A stretch of DNA of 64,000 bases from Isoetes taiwanensis (taxonomy: Eukaryota; Streptophyta; Lycopodiopsida; Isoetales; Isoetaceae). Of this stretch, positions 42,948-55,853 are shown piece after piece (the stretch's first letter is position 1; every line of letters starts with the position of its first letter). The position numbers were made by a program, and so were the translations under genes. The stretch covers positions 5,125,027 to 5,189,026 of the forward strand of contig JAJEKV010000079.1 of NCBI GenBank assembly GCA_021234155.1, read 5' to 3'. The notes under the pieces are model-generated. The model had not been told where the DNA came from and did not search any database. It was given only the letters and a program-made list of their open reading frames with translations.

Positions 42948-44186
42948 ATGGAGGATATGAAAGCATTTCGTCTAAATACTGGCAGTCTAGTTCCATCCAT
43001 AGCCTTTGGCACAGGATCAACAGGCCTGAGCTCAAGAGCTCAATTTTATATGCAATCAAGGTCAGTCATGGTTTCCTGTCTCATTTCCATTTCTTTTAGT
43101 TCTTTATTTGACAAGCATCTGCTTATATGTTGCCAGATTGGTTATAGACATTTTGATACCGCCAGCCTTTATGGTACAGAAGCTTGCCTTGGAGAAGCCC
43201 CTTACACAAGCATTCTCAAGTGGACTAATAAAGCGAGAAGAAGTCTTTATTACTACAAAAACTTTGGTCTACAGACCATGATGAAGTTCTTGCTGCTCTA
43301 AAAGCAGTTTAGGTAAATTATGTACTGTTTATTCTTTTATAGTTGAGCAAATGACTGTGATATCTTGTTTTTTATTTTGCTTTTCTTAATCAGGAAGCTG
43401 AAGCTGGACTATGTCGATCTTTATTTGGTTCACTGGCCTGTGAGGCTGAAGAAGACAGAAAACCTTATGCCAAAGGAGGAGGACTTTCTTTCTTGACTTG
43501 AGGGGGGACATGGGAAGGTATGGAGAAATGTGTGGAGCTTGGACTTACTAAAGCAATAGGGGTTAGCAATTATTCAGTTAGGCATCTGAAGGACCTTTTA
43601 ACATTTGCCAAAATTCGTCCAGCAGTCAATCAGGTAAATGTTCATATTGTGCATACATTCTCATTATATTATGATATATATTCTTTATATTGGGGCACAG
43701 GTTGAGATCCACCCCACTTGGCAACAAAGACGCCTCAAGGAATATTGTGATAGTGTCAACATAAGATTGGCAGCATGGTCTCCATTAGGTGGCATTACAA
43801 GGTACATTGGGAGCAAGTATGATATAGACAAACCGATTATTGCCGAGATTGCAAACAAATATGGAAAGACCTCTGCCCAGGTAATATCATGTTCAGTTAC
43901 ATATCTTACCTAGCATACACCGAAAACGAATAATAAGATCTATATACCACTGTGACACAAACAGGTCTCGCTTAGGTGGAACTTAGAAAGGGGGAACATT
44001 CTTGTTCTCAAGAGTTACAACGAGTCAAGGCTATCAGAGAACTTGAACATATTTGATTTTAAACTGACACAAGAAGACCATGACAAGATTATGGAGTTGG
44101 AACAAGGACGTTTATTTGATGGCTCCATGTTTTGTAGAATGAAAGCACCAGCCCATACAAGACTCCATTCGATTTATGGATGGTGA
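42948..44186 (+). pseudogene. Aldo-keto reductase gene, five exons, frames broken
   Basis: Five exons with GT-AG introns: 42,948-43,060, 43,137-43,312, 43,394-43,633, 43,701-43,880 and 43,965-44,186; introns 76, 81, 67 and 84 bp. Exon 2 has IGYRHFDTASLYGTEACLGE (catalytic Asp and Tyr of the reductase tetrad). Exon 3 has KLDYVDLYLVHWP (His) and MEKCVELGLTKAIGVSNYS. Exon 4 has AVNQ, VEIHPTWQQRRLKEYC, AAWSPLGG. Exon 5 has VSLRW, NILVLKSYNESRLSENLNIF and ends Trp-stop. This is the NADPH-dependent AKR4-like plant family that reduces carbonyls in the cytosol. Frameshifts in exons 1, 2 (two) and 3 break it. Splice sites and domains are so well kept that some frameshifts may be consensus errors. Confidence 0.82.
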
Positions 44187-45314
44187 TATATGATTTCAAG
44201 AAAATCACCTGTCTCAGCCCTATAGCTGCTAGCATGGCAGTGGTTCCTACGTATCAAATATTAGCACAAGTATTTCGGTTCAGATATAGGGGTTGTTGTA
44301 CAAGATTTCCTTGAACGATATCTGTTCAAGAGGATAAGCGAGCCAGGCTCTAGTATTGCTTTTGCCAATCGTGAAAGAGTCAGAACGTAGAGCGTTTATT
44401 CAAGCAAAAATTTTTTCATTCTGAAGAGGTTGACTCTAACAATATTTCAATGCACATTACAGACAATAGTTCAGGATTTCATGTTTAGGCTTTTGTCGAC
44501 AATTCGCCACACCAATTAAAAGAGTTGCGGCTAGGGAGGTGATTACATTATGCCTTCTAAGGGTGATGCCGTCAGGGTTCGCATGCGTCAATGATAGAAA
44601 TCAAAGAGGTCACATCCTAAATTTTGACAGAGAAGAAACCTTGTTGATAGCAATCCGTTCAGCGAGTTCTTGCATCGGTTGGACGCATTGTCGTCAACAG
44701 GGATTTCAAAGATGAGGACAGGTGGATGATTTTATAGCACTTGGCAGCAATCCTCTTCGGGATCACAAACAAGGGCGCAAAATTTTCTTGCTCCCATTCT
44801 TTCTTTGAAACATGGAACCCTAAGTCTAATAGGATCATATGACCACGAGAAGGAAAAAAAATGTTGATGGCAACAGGAAAAATCCCTGTTGACGCCATCA
44901 TGTGACTGGACCCTAAGCTAATCAATGTCACATTGATTTTTTTCAGGAACATTTAGTGAATGTCACATTGATTCTTTTCAGGAACATTTAGTGGATTTTA
45001 GCATTAGGGAAACTTCCAATTATATCCCCAATTTTAGAAAAATTCCAAAAATAACCTCCAAATGAAGAGCATTTTTGGAAAATTGGTAATAGAGTTTTTG
45101 TTGCTCCTTAAATTTTAAAAGTTGTTTCACAAATATTATAGATTAGAATAAGATCTTTCTCGAACAACGCCAAGTTCATCAAAATTGAGTTGAAATTCAC
45201 AAGTTATGCCTATTTATGTCTTTTTTATAACACTTACTTAAAACACTATAAGTTGAAGATTTCAACTCCATTTTAGATGATTCTACCAAGCAGCCCCCGA
45301 TTCTCATCTACAAG
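44187..45314. other. Spacer downstream of the aldo-keto reductase
   Basis: Presumed 3' region of the reductase locus. No other gene recognised; a 35-bp tandem duplication lies at 44,926-44,995. Confidence 0.45.
44926..44995. repeat. 35-bp tandem duplication
   Basis: TGTCACATTGATT followed by CTTTTCAGGAACATTTAGTG-type sequence at 44,926 and again at 44,961. Confidence 0.85.
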
Positions 45315-46338
45315 TGTTGACCCTCAACCTGACTAGAGAGTCAAACACAAGAAGCCAACTTGAGTTTTTACTCAAGTTGGGGTTAGAACCTCTAGATCAC
45401 TTAAGGTGATCAGTCTACACAAGAGTTTTTCAAAGAAAAAACTTAATTATTAAGTATTCATACCTTTCCCAATTCAAGAATATGGAGCCCTTACTCAAAT
45501 CGATGTAGTTCTCATAGGCGGATTGATTTCCAAGGTCAAATGATTGTGACTTATACAGAAAAGTTATAGGCAAGCAAGGGTGAAAACCTTGACCGAGGTA
45601 TAAACTAAGAATATGCTGTATTTAGCCATTTCGAGAAGCTAGGCCATGGTTCAAGAGATACCCAAAAAATAATTATGAAGCTTTGATCACTTGGGTCTAT
45701 GGCAACCCTAATAATTTGGGGAATATACTAGGTAGATACCATGACTCGAATATTCCATGGGGATATTTGGGTGGCATGGGTACTTAGGGCACTTTTGGTA
45801 AATGAAGTAAGGGGACATAAGAATTTGAAAAATAAGGGTTGGGCTAGGGCATTTGCAAGGATGTAATATGAAAAAAAAAAAATGAAAGAAAAGATATGGA
45901 GGGGAAGATCATCTTTGGAGTGAGCAAAAGGCCTTTTAGAAAAGAAGGACTTAGGCAAGCATGGTGTGATTGGCAAAAAGTGAATATGGGGAGATATAGG
46001 TATAAGAGGAATATGACTAGAAAATTTTTGAAATGGGGGTAAGAATATGGGTAAAAAATGGCTAGGAGGTGGAATCAAATACCATGGGGTCTTCCAAACT
46101 TTGTCTTCCAAACTTCAAAAGCATCTTCCAATCTTCACAACCTGTGATCTCATAAAGCATCCTTTGAATACCTTTGACCTCGATAGAGCCTCCTCCATGG
46201 GAGTTGACCTTTGAAGATTGATATTGTTTGACCTTCACATCAATGTTGACTACCAAGCTCTTTTTGATTTAATTCTTCCACAATAACTTGACGACTTCAA
46301 TACATGAACTAATTAGTATGTTGCCCTTTGGGGCAACA
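45315..46338 (-). repeat. 3' LTR of the large Ty3 element
   Basis: About 1,024 bp; plus-strand ends TGTTGACCC and GGGGCAACA form short terminal inverted repeats. The last 20 bases (GTTGCCCTTTGGGGCAAC) make a hairpin. The right end is inferred from TG...CA and the repeat; the other LTR is cut by the window edge. Confidence 0.7.
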
Positions 46339-46895
46339 TCTCGCCAAAACAAGAAAATGGTCGTCCCCCACCCATAAGGGGTCTTCATCTTTTTGCTCCA
46401 AAGTGTCTAAGTGAGAATTCTAGAATGGGACCTCGCAAGAAACCAACAAACCGATAGATAGGCTTCTCATTCATCTCAGCATTTTCTATTAATGAGGATT
46501 AAGTAGCCGCATTACGCGTAACCACCACCTAAAAATAAAGGAAAATCCAATTATATCATTTGGACCCCAAAAAAGATACAATGCTAATAGATGAGTGGTT
46601 GATGTACCCGCCGAAAGCTTATCACCGGATTAAAAAAATCACCTTCGGGTTTTCGAGGAAAACCCTAGTGATAAGCCTCTAAGGGGCTTAGACAAACGTA
46701 AGGCATAGAATCGCCCCAAAACCCCCGCGATGGAGAAGTCGAAACAGATGCCGCCGCCAACCTCGGTGACCGCGCACATCACCAACACAACAAACGAAAA
46801 AACATACCAGAGAATAGCATCACCCAAATGGGTGGAAAACATGATAAACGTAACTTGAATAAAATATAATAAACAAAGAAGGGGGGAGGGTGGGT
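46339..46895. other. Post-integrase tail with a foldback
   Basis: Starts with CTCGCCAAAACAAGAAAATG, a phrase repeated at 47,573 and 47,683. It holds the foldback at 46,618-46,675. Nothing coding. Confidence 0.45.
46618..46675. repeat. Foldback with nested hairpin, related to 26,712-26,772
   Basis: Outer arms CTTATCAC (46,618-46,625) and GTGATAAG (46,668-46,675), then an A run and an inner GGGTTTTCGAGGAAAACCC hairpin. Confidence 0.6.
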
Positions 46896-47425
46896 TCAAA
46901 GAGAATAAGGTAATCCCGAGAGAAGAGGAAGCTCGATGAGACGAGGATGCGTAAACGCTACCGAAATAGCTTAACTCCCAACCAAACGGCATGCGCCACC
47001 TCGCATGCATGCATGATGCATGCTCGTCCCATTCTAGAATGGCGATCCGACTGTCTCCTGATCGATGCGATTCTAGAATGGGACTCGCAAGAAACCAACA
47101 AACCGCCCACTACCGCAGAACTTCCTTACAAACTAGGATCGAGGACAAAGGTCACGTGATCGAGGCCAACGACCATAAAGGATAGCATGAAAGATACGCA
47201 AATAGTTAAACCAGGCAGAAGAAGCCCCTCCCCGCCTCGAAACAAATCAAAGAGAATAAGGCATCACGAGAGAAGAGGAAGCGCCGATGAGACGAGGATG
47301 CGTAAACGCTACCGAATAGCGAACTCCCAACCAAAACGCATGCGCCGGGCTCATGCATGCATGCATGACATGCATGCTCGTCCCATTCTAGAATGGCGAT
47401 CCGATGTCTCGGATCGATGCGATTA
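46896..47425. repeat. 351-bp tandem repeat, one and a half units
   Basis: TCAAAGAGAATAAGG starts units at 46,896 and 47,247. Both contain GATGCGTAAACGCTACCGAA, a CATGCATGCATG palindrome and TCTAGAATGGCGATCCGA. Confidence 0.85.
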
Positions 47426-47486
47426 TGGTAAAGAGAGGGTGTAAAGTGTAAGTGTTGATGGAATAGAAGTGAATAGGATGTGAGGA

Positions 47487-47705
47487 GTGAAAAAGGTGAG
47501 AATGAGTGTGAATATGATAAGGTAGTGATGGAGATGGAGTATATGAGATGAGGTGGATGTGTAAATATTGGAATCTCGCCAAAACAAGAAAATGTGTGAA
47601 AAAAGGTAAGAATGAGTGTGAATATGGTGAGGTGGTGATGGAAATGGAGTGTAAAAGGGTGAAGTGAATGTGCAAAAGTTGAGATCTCGCCAAAACAAGA
47701 AAATG
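47487..47705. repeat. 109-bp tandem repeat, two units
   Basis: Units start GTGAAAAAAGGTRAGAATGAG at 47,487 and 47,596 and end CTCGCCAAAACAAGAAAATG. Confidence 0.88.
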
Positions 47706-47729
47706 TATGCCTCCCTGATCCTTAAAAAT

Positions 47730-48060
47730 GCAACTCTGCCATGATGGTGAAGCTGAATTGCAGAGTGCTTTTAGGAATGAAAATAAGAATAAGGAGTCTA
47801 AATGGATAAAGGTGACCACTTATGGCGATGAATAAGGATGGAGAAAGGATGCACCTGTCATGGAAACATACAAAAAAATTAATCTTGATCTTTGCAACTT
47901 TGTCATGATGGTGAAGCTGAATTTGCAGAGTGCACAGTTAGGGAAATAAAATGAGGAATACATGGCTAAATGGAGGGCAAGACCACAATGAGACAGATGA
48001 ATGAAGATGGAAGAAGGGTGCTCCCGCAAATGACACTTGGCAATTAATAAAAAAACCTTG
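47730..48060. repeat. 163-bp tandem repeat, two diverged units
   Basis: TGCAACTYTGYCATGATGGTG starts units at 47,730 and 47,893; both contain TGAAGCTGAATT-GCAGAGTGC and GATGAATRARGATGGA. Confidence 0.75.
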
Positions 48061-48649
48061 TCCCTCAAGTCGCTTTGATAGCTCATCCTTCATACTGACT
48101 AATCTACAAACATAAACTCAATGAAGATATTAGTTCTAAATTTAAGACAAAGTGAAATCTAACCTATCTAATATTTAACTTTAATTCTAACTTGTCTAAG
48201 TTCTAGAGCATAAAAGGGACAAGCATATATGTCGATCCCAAAGATCTTTTCAGTGAATAGTGTTGATAGGATTTGGAAGTGACATCCCCCGGTTAATTCC
48301 TTTAACCAATAAGAATTGGTGCCCGTGTTCCAACACCTCATAGGGACCCTCCCAAAGATTTTCAAACTTACTAGCCGAAGTCTTCCTTTGATTTATTCCA
48401 TTTTAGAACTAACTCTCCAAATTTTGAAAGTACCTTGTATTTTATGAGCGCAGCTTTTGAAAGCACCAAATCCTTGGCTTTCTTTAGCAAGATTAGCATT
48501 CTCACCCATTCTATAATCTTCTAAATGCAGTAAGGGTATCCAAATCTTTCCCGCAGCATATTCAAAAGGCAAACACAACTTATGGGCTAACCCTCGTAGA
48601 TGGAAGCTCTGTTCTACCGAAGCACAAATTCAATGCCATATACTAAGTT
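48061..48649 (-). pseudogene. Integrase C-terminal tail of the large Ty3 element
   Basis: Minus-strand open segments 48,578-48,393 (MCLPFEYAAGKIWIPLLHLE) and 48,365-48,168 (LKIFGRVPMRCWNTGTNSYW, LKELTGG) follow the integrase core and fit the weakly conserved C-terminal region that ends with W-x-GPY. The second matches FEGPY...TYWLKELTG-like ends only loosely. No chromodomain. Confidence 0.45.
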
Positions 48650-49529
48650 AAAGGGTGTGTGAGTGGTTGCCGCTTTAATGGTGACTCTATAAGCTCCATA
48701 GAGCATCCACCGCTTGACATGCCAATCCTTTTGATTATCATCCACGCTTTCAAAAAATGCTTTTCAAAACTTTGTTAGTAGCTTCGCTTGACCATTACCT
48801 TGGGGTATAAGAAGAGCTCTTGGTATGTTTGACCTTAAGAATGGTTAGCGCATTAGCAATAACTTCATTCACAAAAAGGGTACCTCCCGCCGAGTGCAAT
48901 TGTAGAGGAATACCAAACCGCACGATATATTCATGTAAAAACTTTGTCAAGTAATAGCATTGGCCCCGCCTTTTAAAGGAATAGCTTCCTCCATTTAGTA
49001 AAATAATCAGAAGGCTACAATAATGTGCCGATGTTGTCCCGCGTATATGGGTTAATAGGGCCAATATAATCTAATCCCCATATTTGGAAAGGTCCCGGAG
49101 AAATGATGGGATTTAGTGCACCGGGAGGAGGATCCTTTTGCCAAATATCCGACACTTATGGCAAGATTTTATAGCAAGATAACAATCTTTTAAATATTGT
49201 AGGCCAATAATATCCCCGACTAGAATTTTCTTGGCAAGAGTATCTCCAAAGAAATGGCCTCCACATACTCCTTCATGCATTTCTAATGATCGTGAGCGCA
49301 TTCTTCCTCATTGACACACCTCAAAGAATAGTCCATCCCTCGCTTGACTTTCCATAAAACATCATTAATCATTTTAAATTGCCTACATTTTTCTTTTAAA
49401 TCTCCTTTGTCGGCTCAAGTCAGCCCCCGAGGGCATTTCCTTGAATTGTAGAAAATTCTTTAAAGGTAGCCGCCAACCTGTTGGTTCTCGCTTCATCATC
49501 CTCCGCTCCGCAAATAAGCTAAGGCATTG
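48650..49529 (-). pseudogene. Integrase of the large Ty3 element (left of nested insertion)
   Basis: Minus strand, several frames. HEGVCGGHFFGDTLAKKIL and YLAIKSCHKCRIFGK (49,290-49,113) are the H2C2 zinc-binding region. GTTSAHYCSLLIILLNGG (about 49,040), FLHEYIVRFGIPLQLHSAGG (about 48,900; the expected S-D-x-G reads S-A-G-G) and VKHTKSSSYTP belong to the core. The catalytic Glu region reads EATNKVL near 48,775 after a one-base shift. The sequence upstream (49,529-49,330) is the linker joining RNase H to integrase and begins exactly where the nested element ends. Inactive as given. Confidence 0.75.
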
Positions 49530-51081
49530 TGGACGCCTCGAACATATACGACTTCTACTCCAGATACATACGGGATTTTCTCCCATGGCGCACCAACTCG
49601 CCATGAGTGGGTCTTCGCCTATTTCGGCCATCTATAATATGATGCCCGAAAGAAGGACACGGCGGGGGTCATTCGCCCACGCCTTTCAATGGGCTCCTAC
49701 GTCGGAAGCGTGAATACAAGGGTTAGCACACAAAGATAAATCACATATAAATAACCACCACTGGCGGGTGGCATATCCATCCAAATACCAACGAAAGAAT
49801 ATGCATCTAAACCTAGGAAAACACCCCAAACCCATGGTTCTACCCCTTGCCTGCACTCCAAAGAGAATCGACCGACGGCCAGGCCTCAAGAGATCAGCAG
49901 CATCAATCTTGACATGGCGTGGCTGGCATAGAACATTGGCTAGGGTTGTCCACTCCATCCGCCCCCCGTGCACACTTTGCGCATGGGTCAATTCACGCTT
50001 ATGGCGCCGCTATAGCCTTCCGGAGACGCAGTTCGAGGCATCACCCCGGCCGAGCCTACCTGTGGTTCATGAAGCCCCGGGTCCGATGAGGCAGGTCGTG
50101 GAAGCCGCCCCTTCCGTAATCACAAAGTGGTTCCATGGGTGAGCTAGAGAATACGCGCCGCATCGGGCACCCCGATCCGCATCCCACTTACTCGCCCTAA
50201 ATCTACTCAGTGCAAGGTGCCCCATACCTGTCACACCTCTACACCTGTGGAGTGTCGACCCATACCCGCCCCACGGACCTGGGCCATCGTGCCTAGCTCA
50301 CTATAGGAGTCTCGTGAGCCTTTATGTTCGCGGTAAGACCCCACCAACCACTTCACCACCACTGTTCCTTATCCGGGTGCTAAGCCAATCCATAAGATCT
50401 ATGACCCTAAGTGGGCTCTTGTACGTGCCGCATCTAATGGGAATAATGCAGGCTCTATCTAGGAGCATACTACAATACATGGGGCTCAGAGGTCTCTACC
50501 CCCGTAATCCCCCATCTCCTGAGTGCTAACTAAGCAAAGAACTACTAAACCATCAACCAAAGCACGTGATGAGACTAGAGATAAAGAATACTCACCATAT
50601 CAATCAAGGGTTAGCCTAATGTAAACCACAAAGAAAACAGAGAGAGAACACACCACGCAGAGGCTTATGCTATAAATCAACATAGTAACCTACCCACTAA
50701 CCACAACCTGGCCTTTGGGCTGCTCCATCTCGACTAACCAAGGGCCCCCTGGTCAAGGTTCTCCCTCCTCCATCCCCAATTGTTCCCAATTCGAATTGGG
50801 GCACAAAAAGCCCTAATTTGGGTGTCCAAAATGGCAACCCTACCTTGCCCAATCGATTTGGGGCCGTGGCATGTCATAAATTAACTAATTTGGTATTTTA
50901 GCCCTTTTTAATATTAGGATAAGCCCTAAATTGAATTAGGGTTTTGGTTAGGTTTCCACCTTTATAATTTAATTATTAACATAGCTAATCCTTAGCTTAT
51001 GAATAATTAACGCTATTAATTATTCATAGTGATCGTCATGTATTTATACTTAAATATGCGAGATAAATATGTGGAACGCCA
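49530..51081 (-). repeat. 3' LTR of the nested element
   Basis: Matches 57,743-59,311 throughout. A TATA-like TATTTATACTTAAATAT lies near 51,040, close to the minus-strand LTR start. Confidence 0.9.
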
Positions 51082-51096
51082 CATTCTCCCCACCTT
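51082..51096 (-). promoter_or_regulatory. Polypurine tract of the nested element
   Basis: The minus strand reads AAGGTGGGGAGAATG against the LTR start. Confidence 0.85.
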
Positions 51097-54000
51097 AAAA
51101 ATGATGTCGCCCTCAAAGATGAAGATTACCTTGCTGCGTGGCAACACATCATACATTGAAGGAAGTCCCCCCTCCTTAAAGAGATAGCGGAGATTATAAG
51201 TTACACGCACGCTGTCATGTTCAAAGTGATTAAGTTTGAAATGACTTGTAATGTGCAATTTATAATTCGAATATAAGAGGTAGAGGTATAGATCGTAGAT
51301 GATCATCTGCTAGGACCGGCCAAAAGTGAACAAATAAGGTTTGTGGAAGTCTCAATCGCTTTCATCTGTGGTGTCGAAGTTCACAGCCCATCTATTTTAG
51401 AAATCATTCTTTCTATACATACAGTAACCTCGATTATATATTAAAGACAGTGTATAGATATAAAGAACTTCTATTTGTTGTTATATTATAATACGTAGTT
51501 ATTAACCCTCAATACCGCTTAGTAGAAAATCATTCTAAGGATATTAACTTGTGTGTGTAGGTGTATTATATTCCCGCTTCACTTTGTAATTCATTTCATT
51601 ACAGCCATCCCTACTTTAATTTTGTAGCAAATTTTTGTTTTCCTATTTTTGTTACAAAATTTTAAGAACTCTCTATCTTTAGCATAGATTATAATCACAT
51701 GAGGACACATATTAATTCATTGGTTATGTTTATACATTTACCGACGACACCCGATATTCTTACATTTGAATTACTTATTTATTCTATTGCTATTTTCGAA
51801 ATTTATCACACATACGTAGATTCTTATATTTGCAGGCATAGATACAACCCATATATACATTCAACGAATTTGTACCGCCTTGGCCGCCGAGTGCTATGGC
51901 TATGCAATCGTCCCCAGACATGTAAGGTCGGGCCAGACGATGGTGTCCACGGGAAGCATCGAACCATGCCCGGTCCGCCTCGAGCCCGTTAGATGGTGAT
52001 GACCGAGGAGGTCCCCGCTCATACCAAGTAGAAGTGAATGTTGGGAATAAGGAGTGTTAAGATATCCCTATTTTGGATGGATACCGAGAAAATTGGTATG
52101 ACGATGTTTGGTATCTAAGTGAAATAATCGGACCTAATAATTACGAGGATTGATTTATTATGCGATCTAGATTGCTATTCAATGTAGAAGGAGACCGGAT
52201 AGCACCATATATCCGATGGAGAAGTGGTTTATGATTATCTACTATAGACCATGTTAAGGAGGTACTATGCTAAGGTGGAAACGGATTATAAGTACCCACC
52301 ATGAAAGGAAGATCACTTTTAGAAGTGTAGGTTTTGACAATGGTGGTGAAGGTATAGCATGTCCGACAATTTTATGACTATTGCTACTTGAATCGAGGTA
52401 TGATTCATGGAATAGAGAGAATAAATAAATAAATAAATATATTAAATCATCCCCCCATGGGACCTTGAAGGTCATGGTGTATGAGGATATCGATCCATAA
52501 GCTATAGATTATAAAATTACATATACATTGTGTTTGGTAAAGAGATTGATGTTCCCGCGTGAAATAAAGACGCAAGATTATAGACGACTAAGAAGACCAC
52601 GTAACCACGTGGATACGCTTAATGACATTGGTCAAATGCATGACCATTATGCATGGTATAAATTAAGGAAACAGATTGACATATTATGTTCCGGGAGCAT
52701 CGAGATGCCGTATAACAGACTAGAGGATAGCGTGGAACGTAATTTCTACATAAGGTCAAGAGAAGACGAAAATTGGTAGGAACAAGCGCAAGTATCGAAA
52801 AGGTGCAAGGTATGTTGGATCTTTGGTGAAGCTAGATTATGAATGGAAGTCGACCTTGAAGTAATGATACATTAGGAAGGCAAGTAATGTACCCACACGA
52901 CAAGTGGGAGAGAAGAGGTGCTTGAAAGTTGTTGTAAAACAACGCTTCAAGTATAGAGAGTTTGGAATGACACGCTGAATGTTCCAAAGTCCGGAGTATG
53001 AACAAGGTAGGCACCCAATGAACATCTCACCAAGGAGGATGTGGTCCGACTTGGTATCGTGGGTGTATCCCGAGGAGTAACTCCACGCTGATATATGTGT
53101 GTACTAGGACCATTTAATAGTAAAACATAACTAAAAGAAGATAGGATATATACTAGAACTTTTAGTTCACATTCCCTATAAATAGGGAGGTAATGAAGAT
53201 AAGAGTTGTTATACTAGAGATGAAACATGTCCACAAGGGACTTAGGTTGGCATTTGCCCCCGTGGGAAGTTATGACTGACTAGGAGCCACAAAATGTATA
53301 TGGTACCAGATAAACCAAGTTGAGGAAATAAGTTACAAGTAAAGATGCCTATGTCAACAAGTTACATAGTCTAGACTTAGGGTTGGTGCAAATGTTACAT
53401 AACATGTATATGGTCCCGATGTAGGAAGGATTTAGTAGTATCAAATACTATATAGTGGTGATCCTATCGAGGATGTCGATTGTGATATTCAGATGTATAT
53501 CATATTAAAAGATAGTAGACTATTCGCATTGTGGCTAGGAAATATTGTTTGACAAGGTTTAAAGAATGAGCGAATGATATGCTTATATACCTAAGATATT
53601 GGGTTAGGTATGCTTTACCGAGATAAGCATCTGCTATCCCAATGGTTGAAGTTGACTATCTTAGATACGTCCGACTAAGGGAGATGAAAAGAGTTTAAAT
53701 TAAAATAGCTAGAGTAACGCCACATTCAAAAAAAACATCCCGAGGATGGTTGGAACGGTATTTGAATAACCGCTAATGAGAGCTTAGCTACTCAAAGGTT
53801 CTAGATACCAATGAATTACTTCATTGTTATAAGTCGAGAGCATTTATTTAGTTTTGGAAAATAAGAAGATGTATAAAATATCGATCCCCCGATGGAAGAA
53901 AAAGAAGGAGTACGATGACTTTGACGATTATACTTTTTAGGGATAACCGAGAAGAGGCCAATACATAGCAATCCAAGTCCGAATAAAAATCAAGACGAGG

Positions 54001-55764
54001 TGTGTAGATTACAAGGAGTGAGATTATATAGACTAGTAGTCCATATATCTTAAGAGTTACGCCACCGGGAACAATTGTAGGTAACCAAAGTAGAAGGTGG
54101 AGGATCCGCTGCCTTGAGGCATAGACCCGCTAGAGGTTATGACTTTGAAACTCTTAAGAGGGTAAAGAAACCGGATAATCTTATGGCGACTAACTAAGAT
54201 TGAAACATTGGGTTTTCCTATTAGAAGACCAGAGGTTTTAGTGCCTCCACTTCATTATGAGGGAGTCAAAGACAAAAAGATTTGAAGTCGATCAAAAGTC
54301 AAGTCCACCGATAACTTAAGAAAAATAGGTTAATTGTAACTAAGCATGGGTGGTATGGAACACAAAGGATCCTTAACTTAAAAAAAGCCTTTAGAAAAGC
54401 TCCTCATCCGGGTAGTAAACCTTGGAATTATAGCATAATCCCATGGGTGGTATGATAGTGTATATACACGGGTCGAATACCATAAGGCACCAAAGGGATG
54501 GTTAAAGTAGCCGGGGATCCTATAAAAAAAAATGTAGGCAAAGATATAGATTTCCAACATAGAGTTGGCCACCGCCTGGGAAAGCTCCGTGGCTCACCCA
54601 CATTATAAAGGTACATAGGCAATAGGCTTTGTTTCAAGGAACTACCAAGCTTACACTTTAGCTAGGTTAGAGCAGAGCTCTAGCATTGTGGGATGTGGAG
54701 ATATGTTTGTTATGTACATACCATGTACGATAATGATAAACATCTCGTGGGAGGTAATTTAGGTGGCTTAATGCAAAGGAGAGAAAAAGACGAGGGTATC
54801 CTAAAGTTGGAGATACGCTTTGAAATGTGCAAAGGACCGGCCAATCCGCTGCATGCTAGGATATCGTAGTAGTTGGCGCTTTGAAATAAAATGTCAACGC
54901 CAATAGAAATAAAACTTAAGGTAGTGGGGTTGAGTAGTACAATAGTACAATTCCGCATTGTAGCTTAATAGCGCTACCGCTAAATGTTCAATGTGTCTTG
55001 CATAGACACCTAAGACTAGCTTCCCATATGATCCATACCGATCGTAGAGGTGACGCCATGGGTTACATGGGGGTGCAAGTTAACATATACGTGGACTCGA
55101 ATATTGATACAAGTCCTGCTATATTAAACGTAGGTAATTGTAGAAAGGCTCACAAAAATACAAGGCAAGCACCTTGATGACTCCGTGTAATTCACGATTT
55201 ATAATGGCTCACCCGCCTAGGCCATGATTATGGCTTAAATGAAGATGTCAAGTCATTTGGAATGCCGTAATGTAAAGATGACATCATGACAGAAAATGTA
55301 ATGAGTAAGATTTCCAGATGTAGGACAATGTTGGATTATAACCCCCAATGATAGGTAGGTTTACAACATAAGGCCCATATAATAGCGCTTGGAAGCCACA
55401 AGACTCGCTAATCCGATACGTGAAGGAGTAATTGGATTGGTGACTCATTGAATATAGATCACAACTAAAGGATGATTTGTATAACGATGTGGCGATGTAA
55501 GGGCCGTGATAATTAAAATTGGCCATAGACGAGAAAACATATTGACAAATAAAGGACCCCGATGCATGATATTTAGCAACTGGATAGAAAGGTTACTATC
55601 TAACATGAAGGGTGGTCATTGCTAATATACAAAGGTAGACTTATGCTTGAAAGGTAGCGGTAGAGCTGAAAACTCCTTAAAGATTTGGTGCATGGTTTAG
55701 GGAAGAAGACGCCCATGTTTCGGACAACATGGTGAATTGAGTTCACCAAGGACCTTTTTTTAAA

Positions 55765-55815
55765 TAGATAGATAGATAGGATAGATAGCATTTATATGCC
55801 ATCGATAGATAGATG

Positions 55816-55853
<38 letters not shown>
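55765..55853. repeat. GATA microsatellite
   Basis: GATA units, interrupted at 55,790-55,803, ending at AGATAGAGG. Directly to its right the minus strand carries a B-box-like GTGTTCAAGTCTT (about 55,880-55,892), so the repeat may be the tail of a SINE. Confidence 0.85.

Noticed and set aside
46985-47385. CATGCATGCATG palindromes as a replication origin or RY-type promoter cluster
   Set aside because: They belong to a 351-bp tandem repeat in a retrotransposon tail with no gene beside them.
49383-50142. Open frames of 80-120 codons on both strands in the LTR at 49.5-51.1 kb and again near 57.8-58.4 kb
   Set aside because: They lie within LTRs, match no family, and are not kept in frame between the two LTR copies.
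53160-53195. CCCTATAAATAGGG as a promoter TATA box
   Set aside because: It is a palindrome in an unreadable region with no gene, cap-site context or LTR partner nearby.
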